A stretch of 42,634 nt of DNA, from NCBI GenBank assembly GCA_015063165.1, contig SUSZ01000018.1:1-42634 (forward strand). The letters run 5' to 3'. Of this stretch, positions 7,933 through 15,221 are shown one piece after another (position 1 is the first letter of the stretch; every line of letters begins with the position of its first letter). The notes beneath the pieces were generated by a model that saw only the letters and a list, made by a program, of their open reading frames with translations, had not been told where the DNA came from and did not search any database. The translations under genes and the position numbers were made by a program. The DNA is from Thermoplasmata archaeon. Lineage in GTDB: Archaea; Thermoplasmatota; Thermoplasmata; Methanomassiliicoccales; Methanomethylophilaceae.

Positions 7933-8027
7933 CCTCCGAGAACACCGATTTGCCGCCGCGAGCGGAGATCGACACGAAATCGACCAGGGCCAGCGAAATG
8001 ATAGAAATTTTTTCGAGGCATCTGGAC

Positions 8028-8055
8028 AAGAAGGTGGCGGGCCTGAAGGGATTCG
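8028..8055. repeat. Right att core repeat within tRNA-Lys
   Basis: Exact 28-nt match to 1554-1581. It spans the 3' end of tRNA-Lys(CUU), its encoded CCA and 7 nt beyond, so integration preserves the tRNA gene. Confidence 0.85.
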
Positions 8056-8111
8056 AACCCTTGGCCGTTCGATTAAGAGTCGAACGCTCTACCTAGCTGA
8101 GCTACAGGCCC
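8038..8111 (-). tRNA. tRNA-Lys (CUU)
   Basis: The minus strand folds into a full cloverleaf: acceptor GGGCCTG/CAGGCCC, D arm GCTC-AGCTAGGTA-GAGC, anticodon stem TTCGA/TCGAA with loop CTCTTAA, and T arm AAGGG-TTCGAAT-CCCTT. The anticodon CTT is at 8075-8077. CCA is encoded at 8035-8037. No intron is seen. It is the integration target of the neighbouring element. Confidence 0.96.
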
Positions 8112-8135
8112 GTACAGAATCCGAGTATAATCTCG

Positions 8136-8144
8136 TTATATAAA
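8136..8144 (-). promoter_or_regulatory. TATA box for tRNA-Lys(CUU)
   Basis: On the minus strand this reads TTTATATAA and lies 25-33 nt before the tRNA 5' end, the usual archaeal spacing. Confidence 0.7.
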
Positions 8145-8210
8145 TACGTTTCCAATGGCCAAGTCTTCTTCGAGCAGAAGTCCTACGTCTCTGGCAGCTT
8201 CGACCCCAAT

Positions 8211-8218
8211 CAATATAT
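8211..8218 (+). promoter_or_regulatory. TATA box for CBS-domain gene
   Basis: CAATATAT is centred about 27 nt before ATG 8243. This predicts a leaderless transcript and favours ATG 8243 over ATG 8228. Confidence 0.5.
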
Positions 8219-8242
8219 TCGCTCTCCATGATACCCGACCCG

Positions 8243-8728
8243 ATGTCTAAATTGAAGGCAAGAGACCTGATGACCACTCAGGTGGTAACGCTTCAGCCCA
8301 CGGACACTATCAAGAAAGCGGCAATCAAGTTCGCTATCGACAACATATCCGGGGCGCCCGTGGTAGACAACAGGAACCATCTCCTCGGGATTGTCAGCGA
8401 GAACGACATCCTGCGCATCATCTACACCTATCAGCTGAAACTCGACAAGGAGAACCGCGGATCGGTAATGCTCAGCTACGCCATGGACAACAAGGACGAG
8501 GGCGACGACGAGCTCAAGAAGATCTCCGAGGAGATATCCAACATGGAGATCGGGGACATAATGATCCGCACCGTGCTCACCACATCCCCTGACGCGCTCA
8601 TCATGGAGGTTCTGAAGTCCATGATCGAGATGGACGTCAACCGTGTCCCCGTGGTCGAGAAAGGCGTTGTCATCGGAATAATCTCCAGGGCCGACATAGT
8701 GTTCGCCCTCTACAAGAGAAAGGTCTGA
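8243..8728 (+). CDS. Two-CBS-domain protein
   Basis: A 161-residue cytosolic protein made of two CBS motifs. CBS1 runs from ARDLMTTQVVTLQPTDTI through GIVSENDILRII; CBS2 runs from IGDIMIRTVLTTSPDAL through VVIGIISRADIVFALY. A charged insert (KDEGDDELKKISEEI) separates them. Such pairs bind adenosyl ligands and usually sense energy or SAM status; the target is unknown because no enzyme domain is attached. The start at ATG 8243 is favoured by the TATA spacing. The metallo-hydrolase gene follows after 5 nt, so the two are probably co-transcribed. Confidence 0.85.
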   Translation: MSKLKARDLMTTQVVTLQPTDTIKKAAIKFAIDNISGAPVVDNRNHLLGIVSENDILRIIYTYQLKLDKENRGSVMLSYAMDNKDEGDDELKKISEEISNMEIGDIMIRTVLTTSPDALIMEVLKSMIEMDVNRVPVVEKGVVIGIISRADIVFALYKRKV

Positions 8729-8733
8729 GACAG

Positions 8734-9495
8734 ATGATGGAGGTGCACGTTCTCGCCAGCGGCAGCGATGGTAACTGCACCGTCATCGAATGCGACGGCG
8801 AGGCCATTGTGGTAGATGCCGGCCTCAGCTGTCGCACCCTCATGTCTTACATGGACCAGGAAGGCGTCGATCCGAAGATGATCAAGTCCATCCTGGTCAC
8901 GCACGAGCATTCCGACCACGTGTCTGGCGTCGGACCCATGGCCCGCAAGCTCAACGTCCCCGTCATGTGCACCATGGGGACCTACAAGGCGTCCAGGATG
9001 GGGGCCGTCGATTTCATCCCGTACGGCCTGAAGGACTCCTTCTCGATAGGCCCTATGAGGGTCACCCCTCTCCCGACGTACCATGACGCCGCCGAGCCCA
9101 ACGCTTTCTTCGTGGAGTCCGACCAAGGGAAGGTCGCCATCGTGACCGATACCGGAAAGTTCGATTTCCGCATAGAGCATGCCCTCAAGGTCTGCGACGC
9201 GGCCGTCGTTGAGGCCAACTACGACCTGGAGATGCTCCACAACGGGCCCTATCCGCCCTCTCTCCAGAGGCGTATAGAAGGCGAGCACGGGCACATGTGG
9301 AACAAGGACACCGGAATGGCCTTGAAACGCAATTCTTCCGAGAAGAGGAAGATATTCCTGGCTCATCTGAGTCGCAAGAACAACCTCCCGGACCTCGCCA
9401 GGGAGACCGTGGCGGAGATCACCGGGATCAAGAGGATGAAGATCGACTGCCTGGAGTTCCAGGGAGACACCAGGTCCTTCAAGGTGAAGGGCTGA
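8734..9495 (+). CDS. MBL-fold metallo-hydrolase (YycJ/WalJ-like)
   Basis: A 253-residue metallo-beta-lactamase-fold hydrolase. It opens with the strand pattern VHVLASGSDGNCTVIE and IVVDAGLS, followed by the metal-binding THEHSDH near residue 56, a further histidine in PTYHDAAEPN, and an aspartate in IVTDTGKFD. The closest family I recognise is the YycJ/WalJ-type exonuclease group; substrate is not certain. It follows the CBS protein by 5 nt. Its 3' end overlaps the convergent GINS gene by 17 nt. Confidence 0.8.
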   Translation: MMEVHVLASGSDGNCTVIECDGEAIVVDAGLSCRTLMSYMDQEGVDPKMIKSILVTHEHSDHVSGVGPMARKLNVPVMCTMGTYKASRMGAVDFIPYGLKDSFSIGPMRVTPLPTYHDAAEPNAFFVESDQGKVAIVTDTGKFDFRIEHALKVCDAAVVEANYDLEMLHNGPYPPSLQRRIEGEHGHMWNKDTGMALKRNSSEKRKIFLAHLSRKNNLPDLARETVAEITGIKRMKIDCLEFQGDTRSFKVKG

Positions 9496-10495
9496 GCACG
9501 GTCGCTTTTCCCGTGTTCACGAGAACGTCCGCCATCGCCTTGGGCAGCGTGACGATGTCCTCTTTCGAGAGGCTGTAGTCCCTGGAAGGCCCTGCGAACT
9601 CCGGCAGGTCCTCCAGCACCCTTATCAGGACGGGCCTAAGGGAATCGTCCTCCTGCTCGTGGGGGATGTCCTTCTGCGAGACGGGAGCGTTCGGCTCCTC
9701 CCACTGCTCCGGGGGCACGTCCGGTCCGAACGAATCCATAGGGTCGGGAATGTCGTCGTCGAATTCGTCCATCGGGAAGTCGTCCGGAGGGACGTCGTCC
9801 ATCGGCTTGGATTCTGTAGGCTTCTCGGCAGGGGTTTCCTTGGCCGGTTCTGGCTGTTCGGGAGCCTTCTCTACGGGTTCGGGCTGCACCGTCACAGGCT
9901 CGGGCTGCTTGACCGGCTCCTCCGGAGGCATGACCCCTTCCGGGGGCAGGAACTCCTCTGGCGGGACGAGGTCCTCGGGGAAGTCTTCCTCGGGCGGCAC
10001 GAACTGCTGCTCGTCCCGAGGGGCTTCGACCTTCGGGGGCTCCTGCTTGGGCAGGTCGCGGGCGGGTATCTCGTCGATATGGGTGGCGACGGTAACCCTC
10101 TTCCCTCTCAGGCGGTCCACCTCCGACAGGTGCGCCTTGGAGGCCTCCAGGACCTTGTAATAATACGCCTTCTCCTCTTCCGTGAGCATCTCCACGGTGT
10201 TCTTGGAGCCGAGAGCCCCTAGGAAAGCCATGTTGCATATCTTGGTCGACCTTATGCGGACGATCTCCTTGCAGAGGCGTTCGGCGCTCTTCCTGCGATG
10301 CTCCGCGCCCTCGCACATGACGGAATCGGGGTCGATGGCCAGCTGCTTCTCGTACTCACCGCGGAGCCTGGTGAGAAGATCGGCCATCGCTCTGAATAGA
10401 TCCCGGCGGACCTGCGAGATCGAACTGCCGTTCATCTCGACTCTATAGAGTTCCGACAGGTCGTCGAAGGACATATGCTCCAATACCGGGCTCAT
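9479..10495 (-). CDS. GINS complex subunit Gins51
   Basis: A 338-residue subunit of the archaeal GINS complex, which links MCM helicase and GAN/RecJ-like protein at the replication fork. Residues 1-140 form the helical A domain (DLSELYRVEM, followed by charged helices). Residues 290-338 form the small B domain (RPVLIRVLEDLPEFAG, then LSKEDIVTLPKAMADVLVNTG). The A-then-B order marks the Gins51 type. Between them lies an unusually long linker of about 140 residues, very rich in Pro and Glu with repeated PPEE units, probably disordered. A TATA-like element at 10515-10525 predicts a leaderless start at ATG 10495. The gene is divergent from the DUF167 gene and convergent with the hydrolase. Confidence 0.85.
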   Translation of the reverse strand: MSPVLEHMSFDDLSELYRVEMNGSSISQVRRDLFRAMADLLTRLRGEYEKQLAIDPDSVMCEGAEHRRKSAERLCKEIVRIRSTKICNMAFLGALGSKNTVEMLTEEEKAYYYKVLEASKAHLSEVDRLRGKRVTVATHIDEIPARDLPKQEPPKVEAPRDEQQFVPPEEDFPEDLVPPEEFLPPEGVMPPEEPVKQPEPVTVQPEPVEKAPEQPEPAKETPAEKPTESKPMDDVPPDDFPMDEFDDDIPDPMDSFGPDVPPEQWEEPNAPVSQKDIPHEQEDDSLRPVLIRVLEDLPEFAGPSRDYSLSKEDIVTLPKAMADVLVNTGKATVLSPSP

Positions 10496-10514
10496 CGTTC
10501 CTCATATGGGGATT

Positions 10515-10525
10515 CATAATTAAAA
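10515..10525 (-). promoter_or_regulatory. TATA box for GINS gene
   Basis: The minus strand reads TTTTAATTATG. Its centre is about 26 nt before ATG 10495, predicting a leaderless transcript. Confidence 0.5.
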
Positions 10526-10540
10526 CATCGGACGAGCATC

Positions 10541-10550
10541 TAATTATTAT
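10541..10550 (+). promoter_or_regulatory. TATA box for DUF167-led operon
   Basis: TAATTATTAT is centred about 25 nt before ATG 10570, predicting a leaderless transcript for the DUF167 / Toprim-kinase / CoaBC / pantoate kinase operon. Confidence 0.5.
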
Positions 10551-10569
10551 CAGAAACCGATTATCACGC

Positions 10570-10911
10570 ATGAGAATCGCCGACGTCTCCCGGAAGAAGG
10601 ACGGCCGTCTAGAGGTGGACGTCCTCGTCTCTCCGCGTTCCAACAGGTCGGGCCCGGAGGGTTTCGACCAATGGAGGAAGAGGCTGGTCCTGCGCGTAAG
10701 GGCGCCGCCGCTGGACGGCAGGGCCAACAAGGAGGTCGAGGAGACGTTCGCGGAGATAACAGGAATGCGCGCGGAGGTCACCGCAGGCCACACGAGCAGG
10801 CAGAAGACCGTGACCGTCTACGGGGATCCCGCCAAGGCGGAGGAGGCTTTGGATGCGTCCGCAGCCAGCCGACGACCAGGAGCGCCTCAACCTCATATTC
10901 GAGACGCTTGA
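10570..10911 (+). CDS. DUF167 (YggU-like) protein
   Basis: A 113-residue protein of the DUF167 family, whose function is unknown. The hallmarks are VLVSPRSNRSG, LVLRVRAPPLDGRANKEVEE and the strand KTVTVYG near the end of the domain. The domain ends near residue 93. The last 20 residues overlap the start of the next gene by 59 nt in another frame, which is longer than the usual short overlaps in this window. It leads a co-directional four-gene cluster. Confidence 0.85.
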   Translation: MRIADVSRKKDGRLEVDVLVSPRSNRSGPEGFDQWRKRLVLRVRAPPLDGRANKEVEETFAEITGMRAEVTAGHTSRQKTVTVYGDPAKAEEALDASAASRRPGAPQPHIRDA

Positions 10912-11878
10912 GAGGATAAACGAGCTCAGCGCCACCCATACAGTGCTGGTCGAGGGGGTAAAGGACATCGCGGCTCTGAAGAACTCAGGCGTGGAGGCCC
11001 AGTTCTTCTGCGTCCAGTCAGGAGGAGGGCCTGTGAGGGCGGCGGAGGCTCTGTGGAAGTCGGGGAGGTCGGCGATAATACTCACCGACTGGGACCGTCG
11101 CGGCAACACCCTGGCCGAGGACCTCAAGATGAACCTGGTCACCCTAGGCGTGAAGTTCGACAGGGACATCCGCGCGGACCTCTCGTTCCTGTGCAAGCCG
11201 TACGCCAAGGACGTGGAGTCCCTGGATTCGGTCATACTCCATCTGCAGAAGCGGATACTGGAGTCCCAACGAGGTTGCAACATGAAAGGCAAGGTAGTGG
11301 TCGTCGAAGGAATAGACGGGTCCGGGAAGAGCACGTTGTGCTCCAGGCTGGCCGAGAGGCTCGAAGGGAAAGGATACAGGGTCAAGATGACGGCGGAGCC
11401 CACCCATGACCGCATAGGCGCGATCATCCGCAGCGGTTCCATACCCGGGATATCCCAGTCCACCGAGGCCCTCCTCTTCATCGCGGACCGCAACGACCAC
11501 ACGGAGGCCATGGAGAGGTGGGCGGAGGATGGGGCCATAGTAATCTGCGACAGATACTTCGCCTCGACCATCGCCTACCAGTCCTCGGGCCTGGACGGCA
11601 CCGATGTCGACAGGGGATGGCTGCTCTCGATGAGCGAGCGCTTCGTCGACAAGCCCGACCTGACGATTCTCCTGGACATCGATCCCGGCATCAGCATGGC
11701 TCGCGTGTCGTCCAGGGGAGAGGAGATAAGCAAGTTCGAGAAGCTGGAGTTCCTCCGCAGGGTGAGGGAGGAGTATCTCCGTCTTGCCGAGGAGTTTGGT
11801 TTCGAAGTGATAGACGCGTCCGAAGACCCGGAATCCGTGGTCGAGGAAGCGATGAGAAGGATAGGAGAGGTGCTCTGA
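10853..11878 (+). CDS. tmk: Toprim domain fused to thymidylate kinase
   Basis: A single 341-residue frame with two domains. Residues 10-135 form a small Toprim domain: the acidic VLVEGVKDIAAL and the metal-binding ILTDWDRRGN, as in short archaeal Toprim proteins of unknown role. Residues 144-341 are a full-length thymidylate kinase, which phosphorylates dTMP to dTDP. It has the P-loop VEGIDGSGKST, the DR motif in CDRYFASTIAYQSSG, and the LID region with arginines in ARVSSRGEE. No stop separates the domains. However, ATG 11282 at the kinase start is preceded by GAGGT with 6-nt spacing, so a free kinase could also be made. GGAGG precedes ATG 10853. CoaBC follows with a one-base overlap (TGATG). 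Confidence 0.88.
   Translation: MRPQPADDQERLNLIFETLERINELSATHTVLVEGVKDIAALKNSGVEAQFFCVQSGGGPVRAAEALWKSGRSAIILTDWDRRGNTLAEDLKMNLVTLGVKFDRDIRADLSFLCKPYAKDVESLDSVILHLQKRILESQRGCNMKGKVVVVEGIDGSGKSTLCSRLAERLEGKGYRVKMTAEPTHDRIGAIIRSGSIPGISQSTEALLFIADRNDHTEAMERWAEDGAIVICDRYFASTIAYQSSGLDGTDVDRGWLLSMSERFVDKPDLTILLDIDPGISMARVSSRGEEISKFEKLEFLRRVREEYLRLAEEFGFEVIDASEDPESVVEEAMRRIGEVL
11271..11275 (+). promoter_or_regulatory. Internal Shine-Dalgarno before kinase domain
   Basis: GAGGT lies 6 nt before the in-frame ATG 11282 that begins the kinase domain, within the fused Toprim-kinase gene. It may allow internal initiation. Confidence 0.45.
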
Positions 11879-13059
11879 TGCATCCGTCGGAAGAGATATA
11901 TTGCGAGAAGAGCGGGAAGCTGAAAGGAAAGAAGATCGTGATGGGGATAACCGGCAGCATAGCCGCAGTGGAGTGCTTCTCGGTCATCCGCGAGCTCATC
12001 CGCCACGGCGCGGAGGTGTTCCCCGTGCTCACCGACGCCGCTTCCAAGCTGGTCGCAGCGGATGCCCTGGAGTTCGCCAGCGGCCACAGGCCGGTCGTGG
12101 AGCTCACCGGCAGGACCGAGCACATCATGATGATGTCCGAAGCGGACCTCCTTCTGATATTCCCTGCCACAGCGAACACGGTATCCAAGATCGCCATGGG
12201 GATAGACGACACCACCGTGACGTCCATGGCGACCGTCGCGATCGGGTCAGGCGTGCCTGTCGCCATAGCCCCTGCGATGCACGAGTCGATGTACAGGAAC
12301 CCGGCGGTGAGCTCCAACGTGGAGAAGCTGAAGGTCTGGGGCATCGAGTTCATCGGCCCCCGCACCGACGGCGTGAGAGCCAAGGTCGCTTCCAAGGAGG
12401 AGGTAGTGGAGACCGCGATCAGGATGCTGTCCGGAGGAAGCCTGGAAGGCATGAGGGTGCTGGTCATAGGCGGTCGCAGCAGCGAGGAGATCGATTCCAT
12501 GAGGCTCGTCACCAACCGCTCCTCCGGCAGGATGGCAGTGTCCCTGGCGACATGCGCCTACGAGATGGGCGCCGACGTGGAGCTCTGGATGGGCGGATGC
12601 GACGTCCCCCTGCCCGGATACATCGACACCATGCGCTTCTCGTCAGTCTCCGAGCTCAGGGGGATGGTCATGGACATACGCCACGACATTGTCCTGGTCC
12701 CTGCCGCGCTGGCCGATTTCACCCCGGCGTCCAAGGCCAAGGGCAAGATATCGAGCGATTCCGGTCTGGACCTGAAGCTTGTGCCTGTTCCGAAGCTCCT
12801 CCCTGAGATCAGCAAGAGATGCTCCTTCGTGGTCGGGTTCAAAGCCGAATCCGGCCTGGGCGCGGACGAGCTGATAGCCAAGGCCCGCTCCCGCCTGGAA
12901 TCCTACGGTCTGAAAGCCGTGGTGGCCAACGACATATCCGCCGCAGGCAAGGACGGTTCGTCCGTCATCTTCGTGACGAGGGACTCCGCGGACAGGATAG
13001 AAGGCAGCAAGGACGAGGTCGCGGAAGCCGTTCTCGCACGCATAGCCGGCATGATATGA
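11878..13059 (+). CDS. coaBC: CoaBC, phosphopantothenoylcysteine synthetase/decarboxylase
   Basis: A 393-residue bifunctional enzyme of coenzyme A synthesis. The N-terminal CoaC half is an FMN-dependent decarboxylase (MGITGSIAAVE, then the catalytic-site segment APAMHESMYRNPAV). The C-terminal CoaB half joins 4'-phosphopantothenate and cysteine using CTP (LVIGGRSSEEIDSMR, TNRSSGRMAVSLA, and LVPAALADFTP). ATG 11878 overlaps the kinase stop by one base, and the stop overlaps the pantoate kinase start as ATGA. The tight linkage groups two steps of the archaeal CoA pathway. Confidence 0.95.
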   Translation: MHPSEEIYCEKSGKLKGKKIVMGITGSIAAVECFSVIRELIRHGAEVFPVLTDAASKLVAADALEFASGHRPVVELTGRTEHIMMMSEADLLLIFPATANTVSKIAMGIDDTTVTSMATVAIGSGVPVAIAPAMHESMYRNPAVSSNVEKLKVWGIEFIGPRTDGVRAKVASKEEVVETAIRMLSGGSLEGMRVLVIGGRSSEEIDSMRLVTNRSSGRMAVSLATCAYEMGADVELWMGGCDVPLPGYIDTMRFSSVSELRGMVMDIRHDIVLVPAALADFTPASKAKGKISSDSGLDLKLVPVPKLLPEISKRCSFVVGFKAESGLGADELIAKARSRLESYGLKAVVANDISAAGKDGSSVIFVTRDSADRIEGSKDEVAEAVLARIAGMI

Positions 13060-13916
13060 CCAGAGCGTTCTGTCCGGGGCACGTCTCGTGCATATTCCAG
13101 CCGTCCAGATCCTCCGAGATAGCTTCCACGGGGTCGCGCGGCGTAGGTATAAGATTGAGCCTCGGCGCCCATGCCAGCGTCGTTCCGAAGGACGGGGACA
13201 CGGTCGTGACGATAGACGGGACGGCATCGGAAGCCCCTGTGACGCGCCATGTAGCCGAGATCCTGGCTCCCGGAAAAGGGTTCGACATCGTCATAAAGGA
13301 CGACCTCCCGGTCAGCCAGGGGTTCGGTATGAGCGCCGCCGGCGCCGTCGCAGCCGCTTTGTGCATAGCCGATCTGGTCGGAAAGAGCAGGGATGAAGCC
13401 ATCATGGCGGCCCACGAGGCCGACATAAGGGGAGGCGGCGGGATGGGAGATGTCGCGGCTATAGCCAGAGACGTCCCTATCCCGGTGAGGAAGGCGCCCG
13501 GGATGCCCCCTTACGGGATCGTCGAGGACGCAGGGATAGCGCTGGGAAGGACGTCCTTCGTCGTCCTCGGGCCAAAGATGACCACAGGGTCCGTCCTGTC
13601 CGATCCGAAGAGGTTCGCATCCATATGCGAGGCGGCAGAATCCACGATGGGAAGCTTCCTGGAGGATCCATCGGTCGATTCCCTCTACCGTTTCTCCAAC
13701 GAGTTCTCGGAGGCAGCCGGTGTGGAAGGCCCCGAGGTGTCGCACGCGCTGGACGCTCTCCGTTCCGGGGGATTCAGGGCGGGCATGTGCATGCTCGGGA
13801 ACAGCGTGTTCACCGACGCCCCTCTCCTGGACGCCCGCAGGATCCTCGGGCCCGGGGTGAAAGGCTTCTCCTGCCTCCCCTGCGGACGGCCTGCCCGCAT
13901 CATTCGTACAGAGTGA
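13056..13916 (+). CDS. Pantoate kinase
   Basis: A 286-residue GHMP-family kinase that phosphorylates pantoate, the archaeal route to 4'-phosphopantothenate before CoA. Markers are the N-terminal FCPGHVSCIFQP, the GHMP ATP loop PVSQGFGMSAAGAVAAAL near residue 87, and the C-terminal GMCMLGNSVF loop. ATG 13056 overlaps the CoaBC stop by 4 nt, which fits the shared pathway and argues against other GHMP kinases. The 3' end overlaps the convergent DUF357 gene by 17 nt. Confidence 0.9.
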   Translation: MTRAFCPGHVSCIFQPSRSSEIASTGSRGVGIRLSLGAHASVVPKDGDTVVTIDGTASEAPVTRHVAEILAPGKGFDIVIKDDLPVSQGFGMSAAGAVAAALCIADLVGKSRDEAIMAAHEADIRGGGGMGDVAAIARDVPIPVRKAPGMPPYGIVEDAGIALGRTSFVVLGPKMTTGSVLSDPKRFASICEAAESTMGSFLEDPSVDSLYRFSNEFSEAAGVEGPEVSHALDALRSGGFRAGMCMLGNSVFTDAPLLDARRILGPGVKGFSCLPCGRPARIIRTE

Positions 13917-14202
13917 ACAGCACGTCGTCGCCTTCCACGTCGAAGAGCCCGATCCTCGCGCCGCAGTCCAGCCAGGCGTGGGCGTAGTTCACCGCGGCGA
14001 AGGCTGTGACTATGTCTCCGCTCTCCTTGAAGTGCTTCGCATCGGAGTAGTAGCAGTTCGCCATCTCCAGAAAGCTGTCCGCGAGCCTCCTGTTGAACGA
14101 CTTCTCCGGAGCGGCCACCTTGAGCTTGGCCAGCGCCCTGCCGGTTATGTCGAGGTACTTCTCGATCTTCTCGTCCGTGACGGTGTTCGTCTTCTCTGCC
14201 AT
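13900..14202 (-). CDS. DUF357 protein
   Basis: A 100-residue all-helical archaeal protein of the DUF357 family, function unknown. The helices KYLDITGRALAKLKV, NRRLADSFLEMANCYYSDAKHF and FAAVNYAHAWLDCGARIGLF are the recognisable core. ATG 14202 (MAEKTNTVTDEKIEKYL) is preferred, because the longer version adds a poorly conserved stretch. It is convergent with pantoate kinase and divergent from prs. Confidence 0.8.
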   Translation of the reverse strand: MAEKTNTVTDEKIEKYLDITGRALAKLKVAAPEKSFNRRLADSFLEMANCYYSDAKHFKESGDIVTAFAAVNYAHAWLDCGARIGLFDVEGDDVLFTLYE

Positions 14203-14328
14203 GTCCGCTCCATCGCCATGCGTTTTAAAACCATGACGGTCGCGCAACCCACGTGCCGCAAGGTTCGTTCATCGAGAAATCGAGGTAGCATCGGAATATC
14301 GGGCGTCCTTTCATCCTCCACTTTCCCT

Positions 14329-14338
14329 TTTCTATAAG
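14329..14338 (+). promoter_or_regulatory. TATA box for prs-proS
   Basis: TTTCTATAAG is centred about 29 nt before ATG 14363, giving a leader of only a few bases. Confidence 0.55.
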
Positions 14339-14362
14339 AACTAGTATTGTTTACGGCGGTCT

Positions 14363-15220
14363 ATGATTGTCATCGGCGGTTCGTCTTCCGTAGAATTGGC
14401 CAGGGATGTTGCCAAGATCCTCGGATGCGAATTCATACAAGCATCGACCACCAGATTCCCGGATGGCGAATGCTATACCAGGCTTGACAGGGAATCGATC
14501 GACAGCGACGCCGTGATCATTCAGAACACATACCCCGACGGGAACCTGATCGAGATGCTTCTGATCAGGGACGCGGCCATCACCCTCGGCGCCAAGAGGA
14601 TAACCATGGTCATCCCCTACTTCGGATACGCCAGGCAGGACAGGCTGTTCAAGCCCGGAGAGCCCATGTCCGCCAGGGTCATGTGCGACATACTGGACCG
14701 GATATGCGACAAGGTCATCACCATCGACCTCCACAAGGAGTCCACCCTGGACAACTTCACCCATGCTCACAAGGACCTGAAGGCCGCCGGACCCATCGCC
14801 GAGTACTTCAGGGGCAAAGGGATCGACATGGTCCTGTCCCCTGACATCGGTGCTTCCGCACGCGCTAAGGACGTCGGAGACCGTCTCGGAGTGCCCTACG
14901 ACCACCTGGAGAAGACCAGGCTGTCCGGCACCGAGGTCCGCATCGCTCCCGCCAAGGCCGACTGCGCCGGAAAGAGGATCCTCATCGTGGACGACATGAT
15001 CTCCACCGGCGGGACCATCATCGCCGCGGCCGCCGCCCTCAAGCAGGCCGGAGCAGTGAGCGTATCGGTCGCATGCACCCATGGGGTGTTCGTCAACAAC
15101 GCCATCGAGAACCTTCGCGGCAGCCAGCTGGAGAAGGTCCTGTGCTGCAACACCATCGACACCATGTTCTCCGAGATATCCGTCGCCGGTATCATCGCAG
15201 ACGAGCTGAGGAAGGGATGA
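14363..15220 (+). CDS. prs: Ribose-phosphate pyrophosphokinase (PRPP synthetase)
   Basis: A 285-residue enzyme that makes PRPP from ribose 5-phosphate and ATP, feeding nucleotide, histidine and, in methanogens, cofactor synthesis. It shows the N-terminal IGGSSSVELARDVA, the flexible-loop region YFGYARQDRLFKPGEP, and the PRPP-binding loop ILIVDDMISTGGTI. The length suits the shorter archaeal class. proS begins one base after its stop, so they share a transcript. Confidence 0.95.
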   Translation: MIVIGGSSSVELARDVAKILGCEFIQASTTRFPDGECYTRLDRESIDSDAVIIQNTYPDGNLIEMLLIRDAAITLGAKRITMVIPYFGYARQDRLFKPGEPMSARVMCDILDRICDKVITIDLHKESTLDNFTHAHKDLKAAGPIAEYFRGKGIDMVLSPDIGASARAKDVGDRLGVPYDHLEKTRLSGTEVRIAPAKADCAGKRILIVDDMISTGGTIIAAAAALKQAGAVSVSVACTHGVFVNNAIENLRGSQLEKVLCCNTIDTMFSEISVAGIIADELRKG

Positions 15221-15221
15221 G

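Larger units (their letters stand above)
1554..8055. mobile_element. 6.5-kb integrative element at tRNA-Lys(CUU)
   Basis: The element is bounded by identical 28-nt repeats at 1554-1581 and 8028-8055. The right copy covers the 3' end of tRNA-Lys(CUU), so the tRNA gene stays intact. From left to right it holds a Rep-like protein, a hairpin block, a left-facing operon of AbrB-like regulator, restriction-modification enzyme and small membrane protein, and a right-facing small protein plus integrase unit whose 3' end faces the tRNA. The central genes are visibly AT-richer than the housekeeping genes to the right. Rep together with integrase suggests a plasmid-like or virus-like element that can replicate when excised. 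No capsid or conjugation gene is visible. Confidence 0.8.
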
